Notes: generated by a model from the sequence alone, not told the origin. DNA of 64,000 bases from Epilithonimonas sp042695135 (GCF_042695135.1 NZ_CP170547.1:868001-932000); one strand, 5' to 3'; counted from the stretch's first letter, positions 39,672-49,461 are shown. Numbers and translations are program-made.

Positions 39672-40940
39672 ATGCAAGACCCGATCTTCGACCTTATTGA
39701 AAAAGAAAGAGAAAGACAAACCCACGGAATAGAACTGATCGCTTCGGAAAATTTTGTTTCCGAAAATGTGATGAAAGCAATGGGAAGTGTATTAACTAAC
39801 AAATATGCAGAAGGCTATCCCGGCAGACGTTATTATGGCGGTTGCGAAGTGGTAGATCAAGTCGAACAGCTGGCGATTGACAGAGCAAAAGAACTTTTCG
39901 GGGTGGATTATGTGAATGTGCAGCCACATTCCGGTTCTCAGGCTAATGCTGCTATTTATCTTTCGATTCTTAAACCAGGCGATAAAGTGATGGGAATGGA
40001 TCTTTCTATGGGAGGACATTTGACACACGGTTCTGCCGTTAACTTCTCCGGAATCCAATATCAGGTTTGTTCTTACGGCGTACAGAGAGAAACAGGCTTG
40101 ATCGATTATGACCAGATGAGAGAAGTGGCTTTGAGGGAAAAACCAAAAATGCTGATCGCCGGATTTTCCGCTTATTCCAGAGATTTGGATTATGCGAAAT
40201 TTCGTGAAGTTGCGGACGAAATTGGCGCAACACTTTGGGCAGATATTGCACATCCGGCAGGTTTGGTAGCAAAAGGGTTGCTGAATAATCCATTTGAACA
40301 TTGCCACGTTGTTACAACTACGACTCATAAAACGTTAAGAGGTCCAAGAGGTGGAATGATCATGTTAGGGAAAGATTTCGAAAATACTTACGGACACAAA
40401 ACACCGAAAGGTGAAACTAAATTGATGAGTGCAGTTCTTGATAGTGCCGTTTTCCCGGGAATCCAAGGTGGTCCTTTGGAGCATGTAATCGGTGCAAAAG
40501 CGGTAGCATTTGCTGAAGCGATTGATTCTAAATTTGAAGTTTATGCTAAGCAGGTGAAAGCTAATGCTCAGGCATTATCAAAGTCAATGGTAGATAATGG
40601 CTTCGAAATCGTAAGTGGCGGAACGGATAATCACCTGATGTTGATCGATCTTCGTAATAAAAACGTAAACGGAAAAGAGACTGAGAAAGCTTTGGTAAAA
40701 GCCGATATCACCTGTAACAAAAATATGGTTCCGTTTGATGATAAATCGCCTTTTACAACTTCGGGGATCAGATTGGGAACAGCAGCAATTACAACCAGAG
40801 GTTTGAAAGAAAATGATATGGAAACTATCGCAGGATTAATCTCTGAAGTGGTTGACAATATCCAGAATGAGGAAGTTTTGAGCTCAGTTAAAAAGAAAGT
40901 AACCGAATTAATGGAAGGTCACGCACTTTTCAATTACTAA
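39672..40940 (+). CDS. glyA: Serine hydroxymethyltransferase
   Basis: PLP enzyme that interconverts serine and glycine and charges tetrahydrofolate with a one-carbon unit. The 422 residues carry the family signatures: ELIASENFVSENVM, TNKYAEGYPGRRYYGGCE, VNVQPHSGSQANAA, DIAHPAGLVAKG and the PLP-lysine motif VVTTTTHKTLRGPRGGM (Lys at about 223). FPGIQGGP and GIRLGTAAITTRG near the end complete the set. Full-length core metabolic gene with its own promoter and terminator. Confidence 0.97.
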   Translation: MQDPIFDLIEKERERQTHGIELIASENFVSENVMKAMGSVLTNKYAEGYPGRRYYGGCEVVDQVEQLAIDRAKELFGVDYVNVQPHSGSQANAAIYLSILKPGDKVMGMDLSMGGHLTHGSAVNFSGIQYQVCSYGVQRETGLIDYDQMREVALREKPKMLIAGFSAYSRDLDYAKFREVADEIGATLWADIAHPAGLVAKGLLNNPFEHCHVVTTTTHKTLRGPRGGMIMLGKDFENTYGHKTPKGETKLMSAVLDSAVFPGIQGGPLEHVIGAKAVAFAEAIDSKFEVYAKQVKANAQALSKSMVDNGFEIVSGGTDNHLMLIDLRNKNVNGKETEKALVKADITCNKNMVPFDDKSPFTTSGIRLGTAAITTRGLKENDMETIAGLISEVVDNIQNEEVLSSVKKKVTELMEGHALFNY

Positions 40941-40960
40941 TAATATATAAACTTGATAGC

Positions 40961-40990
40961 AAAAGAATGAACAATTTCGTTCATTCTTTT
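40961..40990 (+). terminator. Terminator of glyA
   Basis: A perfect 12-bp stem (AAAAGAATGAAC / GTTCATTCTTTT) with a 6-nt loop and a following T-run, 20 bp after the stop codon. Confidence 0.9.
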
Positions 40991-41001
40991 TTTTGAATTA
41001 A

Positions 41002-41472
41002 ATGGAGAAAAAATCTTACACTTTTGATGAGATCAAGCAGAAAATGGTAAACTATTGCGTTTATCAGGATCGTTGTCATTCTGAAGTCGAGCAGAAGATG
41101 AGAGATTTTTTACTGATTCCGGAAGCTAAGGATGAAATTTATCTTTATCTTATCAAAGAAAATTACCTGAACGAAGAACGCTTTACAAGAAGTTATATTC
41201 GCGGCAAGTTTTATATAAAACATTGGGGACGAAATAAAATTAAGATGAACCTCAAGCAAAAGGGAATTAATGAAAGGCTCATTTCAAAATCCATGGATGA
41301 AATAGATGAAGAAGATTATGAAAAAACAGTTATTAAGATTTTTGAAACCTATTTTTCCACACAAAAAGGACTAAAAGAATACCAGAAAAAAAGCAGAACA
41401 ATCAAGCATTTATTGTCCAAAGGTTTTGAGTATGAAGTGATATTAGATGTTATAAATGATAGAATAATTTAA
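41002..41472 (+). CDS. recX: RecX-family regulatory protein
   Basis: Modulator of RecA filaments. The 156 residues contain three-helix RecX repeats: CVYQDRCHSEVEQKMRDFLL, then the signature region KENYLNEERFTRSYIRGKFY, and KHWGRNKIKMNLKQKGINER. The length is right for the family. It follows the glyA terminator closely; recA is not in the window. In many bacteria recX is beside recA, but flavobacteria often have it separate. Confidence 0.9.
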   Translation: MEKKSYTFDEIKQKMVNYCVYQDRCHSEVEQKMRDFLLIPEAKDEIYLYLIKENYLNEERFTRSYIRGKFYIKHWGRNKIKMNLKQKGINERLISKSMDEIDEEDYEKTVIKIFETYFSTQKGLKEYQKKSRTIKHLLSKGFEYEVILDVINDRII

Positions 41473-41577
41473 AGTTAATTTAATTTAATATTACAATTAA
41501 CACATCCAAATGAAATTATTCTCTTAAAATTAATAAAAAATTCTTAATTTCGTCCCAAATTTGATCAATTACAATTC

Positions 41578-42231
41578 ATGAAAAAACTTATTCTTATATA
41601 CACGCTCTTGCTATTTGGGTTTGTAAACGCGCAATCTATAAAATATGGCGTAACGGCTAGTTTTCATAAAGGATCTATTGCAGAGGTACATGGTGTTTCT
41701 AAAGGTAATTTCGGAGGAAATATTGGTGTATTTGCTGATTTTTCATTAGTGCCCAATGATATATATGATTCTGCATGGTTGTATTTTACGCCTCAATTAG
41801 AGTTTTATACCATAGGAGAACGTGCAGATTGGAATGAGGACGGGCAAAACAAACAAAAGTATAATAATTATTATGTTGCTGTTCCCTTATATATCAAATA
41901 TTTCTTGAAAAATCACGGATACAAAAGTGATATCTATTTCATGTTTGGTCCCAAATTCGAATTTCTTGCAAGTGAGAAAACCGAAGAAGGCAATGCTGTG
42001 GCAGAAGCTAAAGCTGCAGGTTTAAACCCTAATACGTTTGGATTAGGACAAAAAATGGATACTTTTGGTTACGGTGTATCTGTAAAAGCTGGTGCAAAAA
42101 TAAACGATAAGCTGGATGTATTCATAAGATTTGACAGAGGCCTTTCGAAAGTTTATCCGGATTACAGAGATGCTACTTACAATAGATTCCTGGCAATTGG
42201 CGTTAGTTATTACTTAGGAGAAACAAATTAA
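41578..42231 (+). CDS. Outer-membrane beta-barrel (PorT/OMP_b-brl-like) protein
   Basis: A signal peptide (KKLILIYTLLLFGFVNAQS) is followed by alternating beta strands: IKYGVTASFHKGSIAEVHGV, SAWLYFTPQLEFYTIG, YVAVPLYIKYFLK, IYFMFGPKFEFLAS and a last strand FLAIGVSYYLGETN. This is the pattern of an eight-stranded PorT-type barrel. Its function is unknown. It lies just upstream of the capsule operon and might be an outer-membrane component, but it has its own spacing (48 bp) with a promoter between. Confidence 0.8.
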   Translation: MKKLILIYTLLLFGFVNAQSIKYGVTASFHKGSIAEVHGVSKGNFGGNIGVFADFSLVPNDIYDSAWLYFTPQLEFYTIGERADWNEDGQNKQKYNNYYVAVPLYIKYFLKNHGYKSDIYFMFGPKFEFLASEKTEEGNAVAEAKAAGLNPNTFGLGQKMDTFGYGVSVKAGAKINDKLDVFIRFDRGLSKVYPDYRDATYNRFLAIGVSYYLGETN

Positions 42232-42260
42232 CGTTAAAAATATTACTGTAAAAGTTTTTG

Positions 42261-42268
42261 TACTTTTG
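42261..42268 (+). promoter_or_regulatory. -7 promoter box of the capsule operon
   Basis: TACTTTTG fits TAnnTTTG and lies 11 bp upstream of the first capsule gene (ATG 42280), so the message would be almost leaderless. No strong -33 box was seen. Confidence 0.55.
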
Positions 42269-42279
42269 CAGACTTAAAA

Positions 42280-43059
42280 ATGAAAAAACAAATATTTCTA
42301 CTATTTATATTTTGTTTAGCCTTTTCTTGTAAGCCTAAAGAAAATATGATTTATATGAGCAATCATAACTTCGATCAGGAAGTGAGCCAGGCCAGATATA
42401 CAGGACTTAAAATTAAAGAAGGAGATAATCTTTCGATTTCAGTTTCGGCATTTGATGAAATGGCAGTAAAACCTTTCAATTTAAATACTATGGCCTCTAC
42501 TAACGATCCTGAAAAATCTACAGGCGCTGGTTCGGGCGGCTATTTCGTTTCTCCTGAAGGTTATATAACAATGCCGGTATTAGGCAGGATTTATTGTCTT
42601 GGAATGACCAAAAAGGCCTTGAAAGAAGATATTGAAGAAAGGCTTAAGGCGTATCTTATAGATCCTATGGTAGATATAAAATTAAATAATTTCAACTTTA
42701 GTGTTCTTGGAGCAGTAGGAAGCCCAGGTCAAAAATCAACTAATAATGAAAAGATTAATTTATTTCAGGCAATAGCATTAGCTGGTGATATGAGCACGTC
42801 AGCAGATAGAACAAAAGTAAAATTGCTTAGATATTCTGAAGAAAGTCAAAAAGATACACTGGTAAGCCTTGATTTTTCTGATGCAAGTATCGTCAAGTCT
42901 CCTTATTACTATTTACAGCAGAACGATATCCTCTACGTTGAGCCTGATAAAAATGCACAAATAGCCGCAAATACAACCAATCCGAACAGAGCCTTATTCC
43001 TGCAGCTTCTGGCAGTAGGATTTAGTGTGCTGGCTTTAATTATAAGATTGACGAATTAA
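42280..43059 (+). CDS. wza: Wza-like polysaccharide export lipoprotein
   Basis: Outer-membrane export channel component. The lipobox is CLAFSCKPKEN (Cys about residue 17). A Poly_export domain (KIKEGDNLSISVSAFDEMAV to SPEGYITMPVLGRIYCLGMT) and a SLBB domain (FNFSVLGAVGSPGQKSTNNE, INLFQAIALAGDM) follow. A final membrane helix (LFLQLLAVGFSVLALIIRL) is typical of Bacteroidota Wza homologues. First gene of the long capsule operon; the Wzc-like gene starts 3 bp later. Confidence 0.92.
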   Translation: MKKQIFLLFIFCLAFSCKPKENMIYMSNHNFDQEVSQARYTGLKIKEGDNLSISVSAFDEMAVKPFNLNTMASTNDPEKSTGAGSGGYFVSPEGYITMPVLGRIYCLGMTKKALKEDIEERLKAYLIDPMVDIKLNNFNFSVLGAVGSPGQKSTNNEKINLFQAIALAGDMSTSADRTKVKLLRYSEESQKDTLVSLDFSDASIVKSPYYYLQQNDILYVEPDKNAQIAANTTNPNRALFLQLLAVGFSVLALIIRLTN

Positions 43060-43062
43060 TAA

Positions 43063-45390
43063 ATGGAATTATTAGATCAGGATTTCAATCCGAATAAAAA
43101 AATAAATTTCAAAAAGGAAATTGTTCGTTTTTTGAGATATTGGCCATGGATTATTGTAAGCATGATATTTTTTTATATGTGTGCTTATTTTTATCTTAAA
43201 TACACCCAACCTCAGTATCTTTCAAAAACAACTTTATTGTTTCAGGAATCATCTGGTTCCGGTAGAGGTGCATTAGGTGATTTGAAAAGTTTAGGAATGG
43301 GAATCAGTGGCAGTAACGAGCTGCAAGGTGAGGCTGCAATTATAATTTCTAAGCCAATTCTACAAAGAGTAGGCAAAAATTTGAATCTGGATGTTGCCTT
43401 CTATGTAAAAGGAAAAATAAGAGAAGTGGAATTATATGACAAATCTCCTTTCTCTGGAAAGATTGTTACTGAAAAACCTACTTTTTCCAGCGCTGCTTAT
43501 TATATCGAGCCTATTGATGGAAGTACTTATAAACTGAAAGATGGACCATTGGTATCCGGTAATAATACTTTCCGATACGGCAGGCCTGCAGTTTTACCAC
43601 TTGGAACAGTGATTATAGAGAGAAATCCGGAAATTCGGCCATACAGATTAAGAGTTGTATTTAAAAGTGAAAAAAATGTTGTAAGAGATTTGGAATCGAG
43701 CATAAAAGCGCAGATTCCTAATGGTCTGCTTATGGATTTGACATTAGTAGGGCCAATCCCTAAGAAATCTGAAGATATTCTTAATGAGCTTTCCAGACAA
43801 TATAACATTGATGGTATTAATGATAAAAATATAGAAGCTCAGAATACAGCAGATTTTATTGATGGGCGTTTAGATCTGATATCAAATGATCTCGAAAAAA
43901 TAGAAGCTGATAAAGAGAATTTTAAAAAAATAAACAAGATTACAAATCTTGATACTCAAACAGATATTGCTGTTGGCCGATTGACAGGGAATGTAGAGAA
44001 TATATTCAATCAATCAATGCAGCTGGAGGTATTGAATTCTTTAAGTGCTCTGGCAAATTCCGGGAAGGAACAATTGTTTCCTACTGGGTTGGGTACTCCT
44101 GGCGCAACAGAAAAATTACTGACACAATACAATGAGTTGCTGTTGACAAAAAAACGAACTCTGAAACAGGCCACTGTTGCCAATCCTGCTATTAAGGCTT
44201 TTGATAAGGAATTGTCAGAAATTATGGTGGCAATTCGTAAAAATATACAGGAAACAAGTATGCAGATCCAGCGAAGGTTAGGCCAAACTAATTATGAGAT
44301 GGGAGAAGATCAAGCTGCTATTTATAAATACCCTACTCAGGAAAGAACTTTCCGAAATATTGAGAGACAAAGAAGTCTGAAAGAATCTCTATATCTTTAT
44401 TTACTACAAAAAAGAGAAGAGAATGCAATCACCCTTGCAGTAACAGCACCCAAAACAAAAGTTGTAAATCCAGCTTATACAACCGGCGTCGTAAATCCTA
44501 ATTATAACCAGATTAAAACTTCGTCACTTATTATTGGATTCTTATTTCCTTTAGTTATTATTTTCGTTGTAAGAATTCTTGATGCTAAAATTAGGACAAA
44601 AGATGATATTGAAAGTTTGGTACCTAATATTCCTGTTATTGCAGAGATTCCTTTTGAAGACGAAAAGAAAACATTAATTGAGAAAAATGACTTTACGATT
44701 TTTGCAGAATCATTCAGGATTTTGACGTCTAATATAAAATTCATTCTTCGTTCAAAAGAGATTAATAAGGGTGGTGTTATATTGGTTACATCTTCTGTAA
44801 AAGGAGAAGGGAAAACAACGATTTCAATGAATACGGCATTAAGTCTCTCGGGAAGTGGCAGAGTTCTGCTTATCGGAGCCGATATTCGTAATCCACAACT
44901 GCATCGTTTTATTAATAAAAAAGTAAAGGGACTTACGGATTATTTGGTTTCAGACAATGAGTCCATAAATGAATTTATTATTAATTCAGGACTGGATAAA
45001 AATTTAGATGTTTTATTCAGTGGAGCAAAAGCACCAAATCCAAATGATCTTTTGGATATGAATAAGTTTGATCAGTTGATCGATATTTTGAAAAAAGAAT
45101 ACGATTATATAGTAATGGATTCTGCTCCTGTTATGTTGGTTAGTGATTCTATGCATTTGATAGATATATCAGACCTTGTGATTTACACAGTTAAATCAGA
45201 ATTTTCAGACCACGAGATGCTTTCATTTGCACAAAACTTTAGAAGAGACAATCAAATCAATAATATGGTCTTTGCTCTTAATAGTGTAAAACCAGAATAT
45301 TCCAAATACGGATACAAGTACGGATATGGGTATTATTCTTATCAAAAGCCAAAAAGTAAACTAGCTAAATTATTCGGAAAGAATAGTTAA
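43063..45390 (+). CDS. wzc: Wzc-like polysaccharide co-polymerase with BY-kinase domain
   Basis: Inner-membrane chain-length regulator and tyrosine autokinase. The 775 residues run: TM1 (RYWPWIIVSMIFFYMCAYFY), Wzz domain, long periplasmic coiled coil with a GNVR-like part, TM2 (SSLIIGFLFPLVIIFVVRIL, about 487-506) and a cytoplasmic kinase. The kinase has Walker A SSVKGEGKTTISMN, Walker A' LLIGADIRNPQLH and Walker B DYIVMDSAPVML. The tail is the tyrosine cluster YGYKYGYGYYSYQKP, the autophosphorylation site. Full length. It pairs with the Wza-like gene. Confidence 0.93.
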   Translation: MELLDQDFNPNKKINFKKEIVRFLRYWPWIIVSMIFFYMCAYFYLKYTQPQYLSKTTLLFQESSGSGRGALGDLKSLGMGISGSNELQGEAAIIISKPILQRVGKNLNLDVAFYVKGKIREVELYDKSPFSGKIVTEKPTFSSAAYYIEPIDGSTYKLKDGPLVSGNNTFRYGRPAVLPLGTVIIERNPEIRPYRLRVVFKSEKNVVRDLESSIKAQIPNGLLMDLTLVGPIPKKSEDILNELSRQYNIDGINDKNIEAQNTADFIDGRLDLISNDLEKIEADKENFKKINKITNLDTQTDIAVGRLTGNVENIFNQSMQLEVLNSLSALANSGKEQLFPTGLGTPGATEKLLTQYNELLLTKKRTLKQATVANPAIKAFDKELSEIMVAIRKNIQETSMQIQRRLGQTNYEMGEDQAAIYKYPTQERTFRNIERQRSLKESLYLYLLQKREENAITLAVTAPKTKVVNPAYTTGVVNPNYNQIKTSSLIIGFLFPLVIIFVVRILDAKIRTKDDIESLVPNIPVIAEIPFEDEKKTLIEKNDFTIFAESFRILTSNIKFILRSKEINKGGVILVTSSVKGEGKTTISMNTALSLSGSGRVLLIGADIRNPQLHRFINKKVKGLTDYLVSDNESINEFIINSGLDKNLDVLFSGAKAPNPNDLLDMNKFDQLIDILKKEYDYIVMDSAPVMLVSDSMHLIDISDLVIYTVKSEFSDHEMLSFAQNFRRDNQINNMVFALNSVKPEYSKYGYKYGYGYYSYQKPKSKLAKLFGKNS

Positions 45391-45485
45391 AAAAAATAAA
45401 GAAAAAAATTTGCCTTATTTGCAATAATTTTTTATTGATTTTATAAAAATAATTAAAATTCATTAAATTTTTCACTTAAATAATA

Positions 45486-46325
45486 ATGTCTGAAATAAAA
45501 ATATACGAAGCTGCTAATCAGAACAAAACCTTCATAAAAATTATTGGAGAAATGTTCAAAGACTTAGTCTCATCTGCAGGTTTGGCTCAAAGACTATTCA
45601 TCCGCGATAAAAATGCAGAATACAGACAATCAATTTTTGGTATACTTTGGGCTTTGATAACACCGCTTGCAAATGCATTGATCTGGGTTTTTCTGAGCGC
45701 TTCAGGAGCTGTTAATGTTTCAGGAACAGGAATTCCTTATGCATTATATGTTTTTCTGGGCACGATGTTATGGAGTATTTTTAGCGAAAGCGTGAGTATG
45801 CCTTTAACTCAAACCAATGCTTCAAAAGCATTAATTTCGAAAATTAATTTTCCAAAAGAAGCCATCTTATTATCCGGTTTTTATAAAGTCATTTTTAACA
45901 GTGCAATAAAGTTTTTAATTATAATCGGAGTGCTTTTAATTTTTGGTTATTATCCTACGTTTCAATTTTTATTATTTATAGGAACATTAATACTTCTTAT
46001 ATTATTTGGAATTAGTTTAGGATTAATAATTACACCTATCGGGCTTCTTTACACGGATATTGGAAAATTGATCCCGGTGGTACTTCCCTTTCTGATGTAT
46101 CTGACACCAGTAGTATATGTGAAAACAAAGGTTTCGACTTTGCAAAGTATTATAGATGCCAATCCGTTGACACCTCTTATCAATACGTGTAGAAATATGC
46201 TTACGCGTGGTAACATCGAAAATCCAACTTATCTGTTTACTATATTGATTGTTACAATTGTAATAATGTTTGTAGGATGGTTATTTTATAGAATTTCTAT
46301 TCCTATTGTAGTAGAACGAATGTAA
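45486..46325 (+). CDS. wzm: ABC-2 type polysaccharide export permease (Wzm-like)
   Basis: Inner-membrane half of an ABC exporter for finished polysaccharide chains. The 279 residues contain six membrane helices (LIWVFLSASGAVNVSG, LYVFLGTMLWSIFSE, FLIIIGVLLIFGYYP, LLILFGISLGLIITPIGLLY, VVLPFLMYLTPVVY, ILIVTIVIMFVGWLFY). The preceding cytoplasmic motif FIRDKNAEYRQSIFGILWAL is the ABC2 signature of Wzm/KpsM proteins. It lies 10 bp before the ATP-binding gene. A 95-bp AT-rich gap separates it from wzc. Confidence 0.92.
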   Translation: MSEIKIYEAANQNKTFIKIIGEMFKDLVSSAGLAQRLFIRDKNAEYRQSIFGILWALITPLANALIWVFLSASGAVNVSGTGIPYALYVFLGTMLWSIFSESVSMPLTQTNASKALISKINFPKEAILLSGFYKVIFNSAIKFLIIIGVLLIFGYYPTFQFLLFIGTLILLILFGISLGLIITPIGLLYTDIGKLIPVVLPFLMYLTPVVYVKTKVSTLQSIIDANPLTPLINTCRNMLTRGNIENPTYLFTILIVTIVIMFVGWLFYRISIPIVVERM

Positions 46326-46335
46326 TTATAAAAAA

Positions 46336-47571
46336 ATGTCAGAAATTTTAATAAAAGCCGAATCGGTATCCAAGAAATTTTGTAAAGACCTGAAGCTGGG
46401 TCTGCTTTACGGGATGCAGGATTTAGGTAGCACTGTATTTGGAAGTGAAAAACCTAGAGAGCTCAGGAAAAAAGAATTTTGGGCAGTTGAAGATATTAAC
46501 TTTGAAGTAAAACGTGGAGAATGCCTTGGGTTGCTTGGACACAATGGCGCAGGAAAAAGTACACTTTTAAAAGTATTGACAGGTCTTATTGCACCAGACA
46601 AAGGAAGGATAGAAATGCACGGTAGAGTCAACGCACTTATTGAACTTACCGCTGGTTTCAATCCGATTCTTACAGGTAGAGAAAATATCTTTAATAATGG
46701 AGCGGTATTAGGACTTTCGGATAAAGAAATAAAATCCAAATTTGATGAGATCGTAGCTTTTTCAGAATTAGAAGAGTTTATAGATACACCCGTTCAATAT
46801 TACAGCTCCGGGATGAAAGTCCGTTTAGGATTTTCTGTTGCGGTACATACCGATCCGGATGTTTTGATTCTGGATGAAGTATTATCTGTTGGTGATGCAG
46901 GGTTCCGCGCAAAATCATTTAATAAAATGATGGAAATTATGCAGTCTGCAGCTGTTATTTTTGTAAGTCATTCTATGCCGCAGGTTGCCAGAACATGTGA
47001 TCAGGTGATGTTTATGAGAAACGGAAAATCATTCTACTACGGAGATAATGTAAATAAAGGCATCGAAATGTATTTTGGAGAATTCAAAAATGAATTAGGG
47101 AAAATAGAACTCGATTCCGGAGCAGAAATCAACGATATTACTGTTAACTCCGAACGTGTAAAAGATGAGACAGATATTAAAATAGTTAATTACGGAGATC
47201 CGCTTAGCCTGGAATTTGATGTGAAATTAAAAGATACAAGCGTAAAAAACTATTACATCCAGATTCAATTTATAGATAAAGATCTGAAAATGGCTGCAAT
47301 ACATTATACACATCTTTTTAAAAGCGCTTTTTCTACACAGGAAAATAACCGTATAAAAATAATTTTTCCGGATTTGCAATTGGTAAACGGAGAATACGGA
47401 ATCACCTATTTTGTTGTGGAAGATGATGGATCAGGAAAAGTTTCCGAAAATAAAATTTTATGTATTTACAGGAATTTTACAAAATTTATAGTCCGGGGAT
47501 TAAATACGGCGACATACACTTCTTTTCACTTGAAAGGAGATGTTTTTCAGAACAATGTAAGATTAGAATAA
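46336..47571 (+). CDS. wzt: Polysaccharide ABC exporter ATP-binding protein (Wzt-like, with C-terminal domain)
   Basis: Energises the Wzm-like permease. Walker A is GLLGHNGAGKSTLLK, the signature YYSSGMKVRLGFSVAVH, Walker B VLILDEVLSVGD and the switch His FVSHSM, all within residues 60-215. The long N-terminal loop with LRKKEFWAVEDINFEVKRGE is typical of Wzt. Residues about 260-411 form a C-terminal beta-sandwich resembling the carbohydrate-binding domain of O-antigen Wzt proteins, which recognises the chain end. This suggests a capped polymer exported whole. Confidence 0.93.
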   Translation: MSEILIKAESVSKKFCKDLKLGLLYGMQDLGSTVFGSEKPRELRKKEFWAVEDINFEVKRGECLGLLGHNGAGKSTLLKVLTGLIAPDKGRIEMHGRVNALIELTAGFNPILTGRENIFNNGAVLGLSDKEIKSKFDEIVAFSELEEFIDTPVQYYSSGMKVRLGFSVAVHTDPDVLILDEVLSVGDAGFRAKSFNKMMEIMQSAAVIFVSHSMPQVARTCDQVMFMRNGKSFYYGDNVNKGIEMYFGEFKNELGKIELDSGAEINDITVNSERVKDETDIKIVNYGDPLSLEFDVKLKDTSVKNYYIQIQFIDKDLKMAAIHYTHLFKSAFSTQENNRIKIIFPDLQLVNGEYGITYFVVEDDGSGKVSENKILCIYRNFTKFIVRGLNTATYTSFHLKGDVFQNNVRLE

Positions 47572-47596
47572 AATTAGAAAAAATTAAATTTAAGAT

Positions 47597-48469
47597 ATGA
47601 ACCATCCTAAAATAATAGCAGAAATAGGCTGTAATCACAAAGGTGATATGCAGATTGCTAAAGAACTGATTAAAACAGCCGCTTTATTCTGTAAAGCAGA
47701 TGTTGCTAAGTTTCAGAAAAGAACCAATACAGAGCTTTTATCTGAAGCAGAATACAATACTCCTCACCCAAATCCCGCAAATTCTTATGGCGATACTTAT
47801 GGTGCGCACAGAGAATTTTTAGAATTTGACGTAGATCAGCACAGACAGTTGAAAGCTTGGTGTGAAGAATTCGGGACAGAATATTCAACTTCTGTTTGGG
47901 ATGTAACTTCTGCTAAAGAAATCACAGAGATCAATCCAAAATTAATCAAAGTACCTTCTGCCTGTAATCTTAACAAAGCGATGCTGGAATATCTTGCAGA
48001 CAACTATGAAGGAGAAGTGCATTTGTCTTTCGGGATGACAACTCAGGACGAAGAGGAGCAAATCGTTTCTTTCTTCGAATCGAAACAAAGAGCAAAAGAT
48101 CTTGTTTTGTACAGCTGTACTTCCGGCTATCCGGTTCCTTTTGAAGATATCTCTCTATTGGAAATCGTAAGAATCAGAAAACAGTTTGAAGGCAGAGTGA
48201 AATCAATTGGATTCTCTGGTCACCACTTAGGAATTGCTGTGGATGCAGCTGCGATTGCTTTGGGTGCAGAATGGGTAGAAAGACACTTTACTATCGACAG
48301 AACCTGGAAGGGAACAGATCACGCTGCATCATTGGAACCGGACGGAATGAGAAAGCTGGTAAGAGACTGTAACGCCGTTTACGAATCTTTGACTTACAAG
48401 AAAAGCGAAATTCTTGATATAGAAGATGTTCAAAGAAAGAAGCTGAAAAGCGGACAAATTAAGTGGTAG
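47597..48469 (+). CDS. neuB: N-acetylneuraminate synthase (NeuB family), without SAF domain
   Basis: Condenses phosphoenolpyruvate with an N-acyl hexosamine to a nonulosonic acid. The 290 residues are the TIM-barrel part only: IIAEIGCNHKGDMQIAKELI, DVAKFQKRTNTELL, YSTSVWDVTSAKEI, LIKVPSACNLNKAML, SIGFSGHHLGIAVDAAAIAL and EWVERHFTIDRTWKGTDHAA. The C-terminal SAF (antifreeze-like) domain of classic NeuB (about 345 aa) is missing. No NeuC or Leg/Pse epimerase is in the window, so which nonulosonate is made cannot be told. The NeuA-like gene is two genes downstream. Confidence 0.9.
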   Translation: MNHPKIIAEIGCNHKGDMQIAKELIKTAALFCKADVAKFQKRTNTELLSEAEYNTPHPNPANSYGDTYGAHREFLEFDVDQHRQLKAWCEEFGTEYSTSVWDVTSAKEITEINPKLIKVPSACNLNKAMLEYLADNYEGEVHLSFGMTTQDEEEQIVSFFESKQRAKDLVLYSCTSGYPVPFEDISLLEIVRIRKQFEGRVKSIGFSGHHLGIAVDAAAIALGAEWVERHFTIDRTWKGTDHAASLEPDGMRKLVRDCNAVYESLTYKKSEILDIEDVQRKKLKSGQIKW

Positions 48470-49461
48470 ATAAACTCCATTTAGATAGAAATATAAAAAT
48501 TGATATAACCAAGGGATTATTAATTACCTTGGTTGTGATTGGGCATCTGCTTTTGGGAAAGTTAAATGATAGTATAGTAAGATATATTATCTACTCATTT
48601 CATATGCCCATTTTTCTATTTATTTCCGGATACTTAGTAAATGTCCAAAAATTAGAAAAGGAGAGCTTACCGGGATTATTTAGAAAATATTTTTTCAGAT
48701 TGATAGTTCCCTGGACAGTTGCAGTCATTATCTATTCATTAATAGAGTATAAGTACAATATACTAGGGAAGGGATTTTATATTTTGTATCATCCCTTTTA
48801 TCATCTTTGGTATATTCCGGCATTTTTGAGTTATATTTTTTGCACTTATTTTCTTGTAAAGTTAAACATCAAAATAAAAACGATTGTACTGGCATTACTA
48901 CCTTTAACAATTTTCCTGAATTTTATTTATATAAGTCCTGGCGTCAATAGCTACTTTGATTCAAATCTGATATCAAATATTTCAAATCTATTCAGGCCAC
49001 AGTTTTATTTTTATTTTATTCTGGGAATTTTTTTTAAAAATAATCTTAAGATTATCAATAAATATAAGTTATTATATTTATTGATAATCCTGCTATTGTC
49101 CTTTTTTGTTAATATATTGATGTTTTATGCTCAGATCAATAATTTTAATAAATTAATATCAGTAGTTACTCTTATTATACAAAATAGTTTAATTGGGCTA
49201 TTTGTAGTAAAATTTCTGAATACTGATTTATCATTATTAACAGATAAAAAGATAGGATTATTTATAAGCTGGCTTGGGAAAGAGTCTCTGGGGATTTATC
49301 TCTGGCACGTTTTGCCACTTTTATTGGCCAAATATCTTTTTATTAATTCACCACAGAATTATTATGTTTTAAGTGTTATATTGATCATGATGTTACTAGG
49401 AGTTATATATTTGATGGATAAGAGTAAATTTTTCAAACAGTTTTTTTTAGGAAAAATATAG
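48463..49461 (+). CDS. Acyltransferase family 3 membrane protein
   Basis: O-acyltransferase (OafA/WecH type) that would add acetyl groups to the polysaccharide or its precursors. The start is a GTG overlapping the neuB end by 7 bp. About ten membrane helices; the family motifs are IDITKGLLITLVVIGHLLLG (catalytic His in the first helix), YSFHMPIFLFISGYL with a conserved His, the arginine region FRKYFFRLIVPW, and GKESLGIYLWHVLPL near the end. 332 aa, normal length. It ends exactly before the NeuA gene. Confidence 0.88.
   Translation: MVDKLHLDRNIKIDITKGLLITLVVIGHLLLGKLNDSIVRYIIYSFHMPIFLFISGYLVNVQKLEKESLPGLFRKYFFRLIVPWTVAVIIYSLIEYKYNILGKGFYILYHPFYHLWYIPAFLSYIFCTYFLVKLNIKIKTIVLALLPLTIFLNFIYISPGVNSYFDSNLISNISNLFRPQFYFYFILGIFFKNNLKIINKYKLLYLLIILLLSFFVNILMFYAQINNFNKLISVVTLIIQNSLIGLFVVKFLNTDLSLLTDKKIGLFISWLGKESLGIYLWHVLPLLLAKYLFINSPQNYYVLSVILIMMLLGVIYLMDKSKFFKQFFLGKI

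Noticed and set aside
39792..40328. 178-codon minus-strand frame within glyA
   Set aside because: Antisense shadow of a highly conserved core gene.
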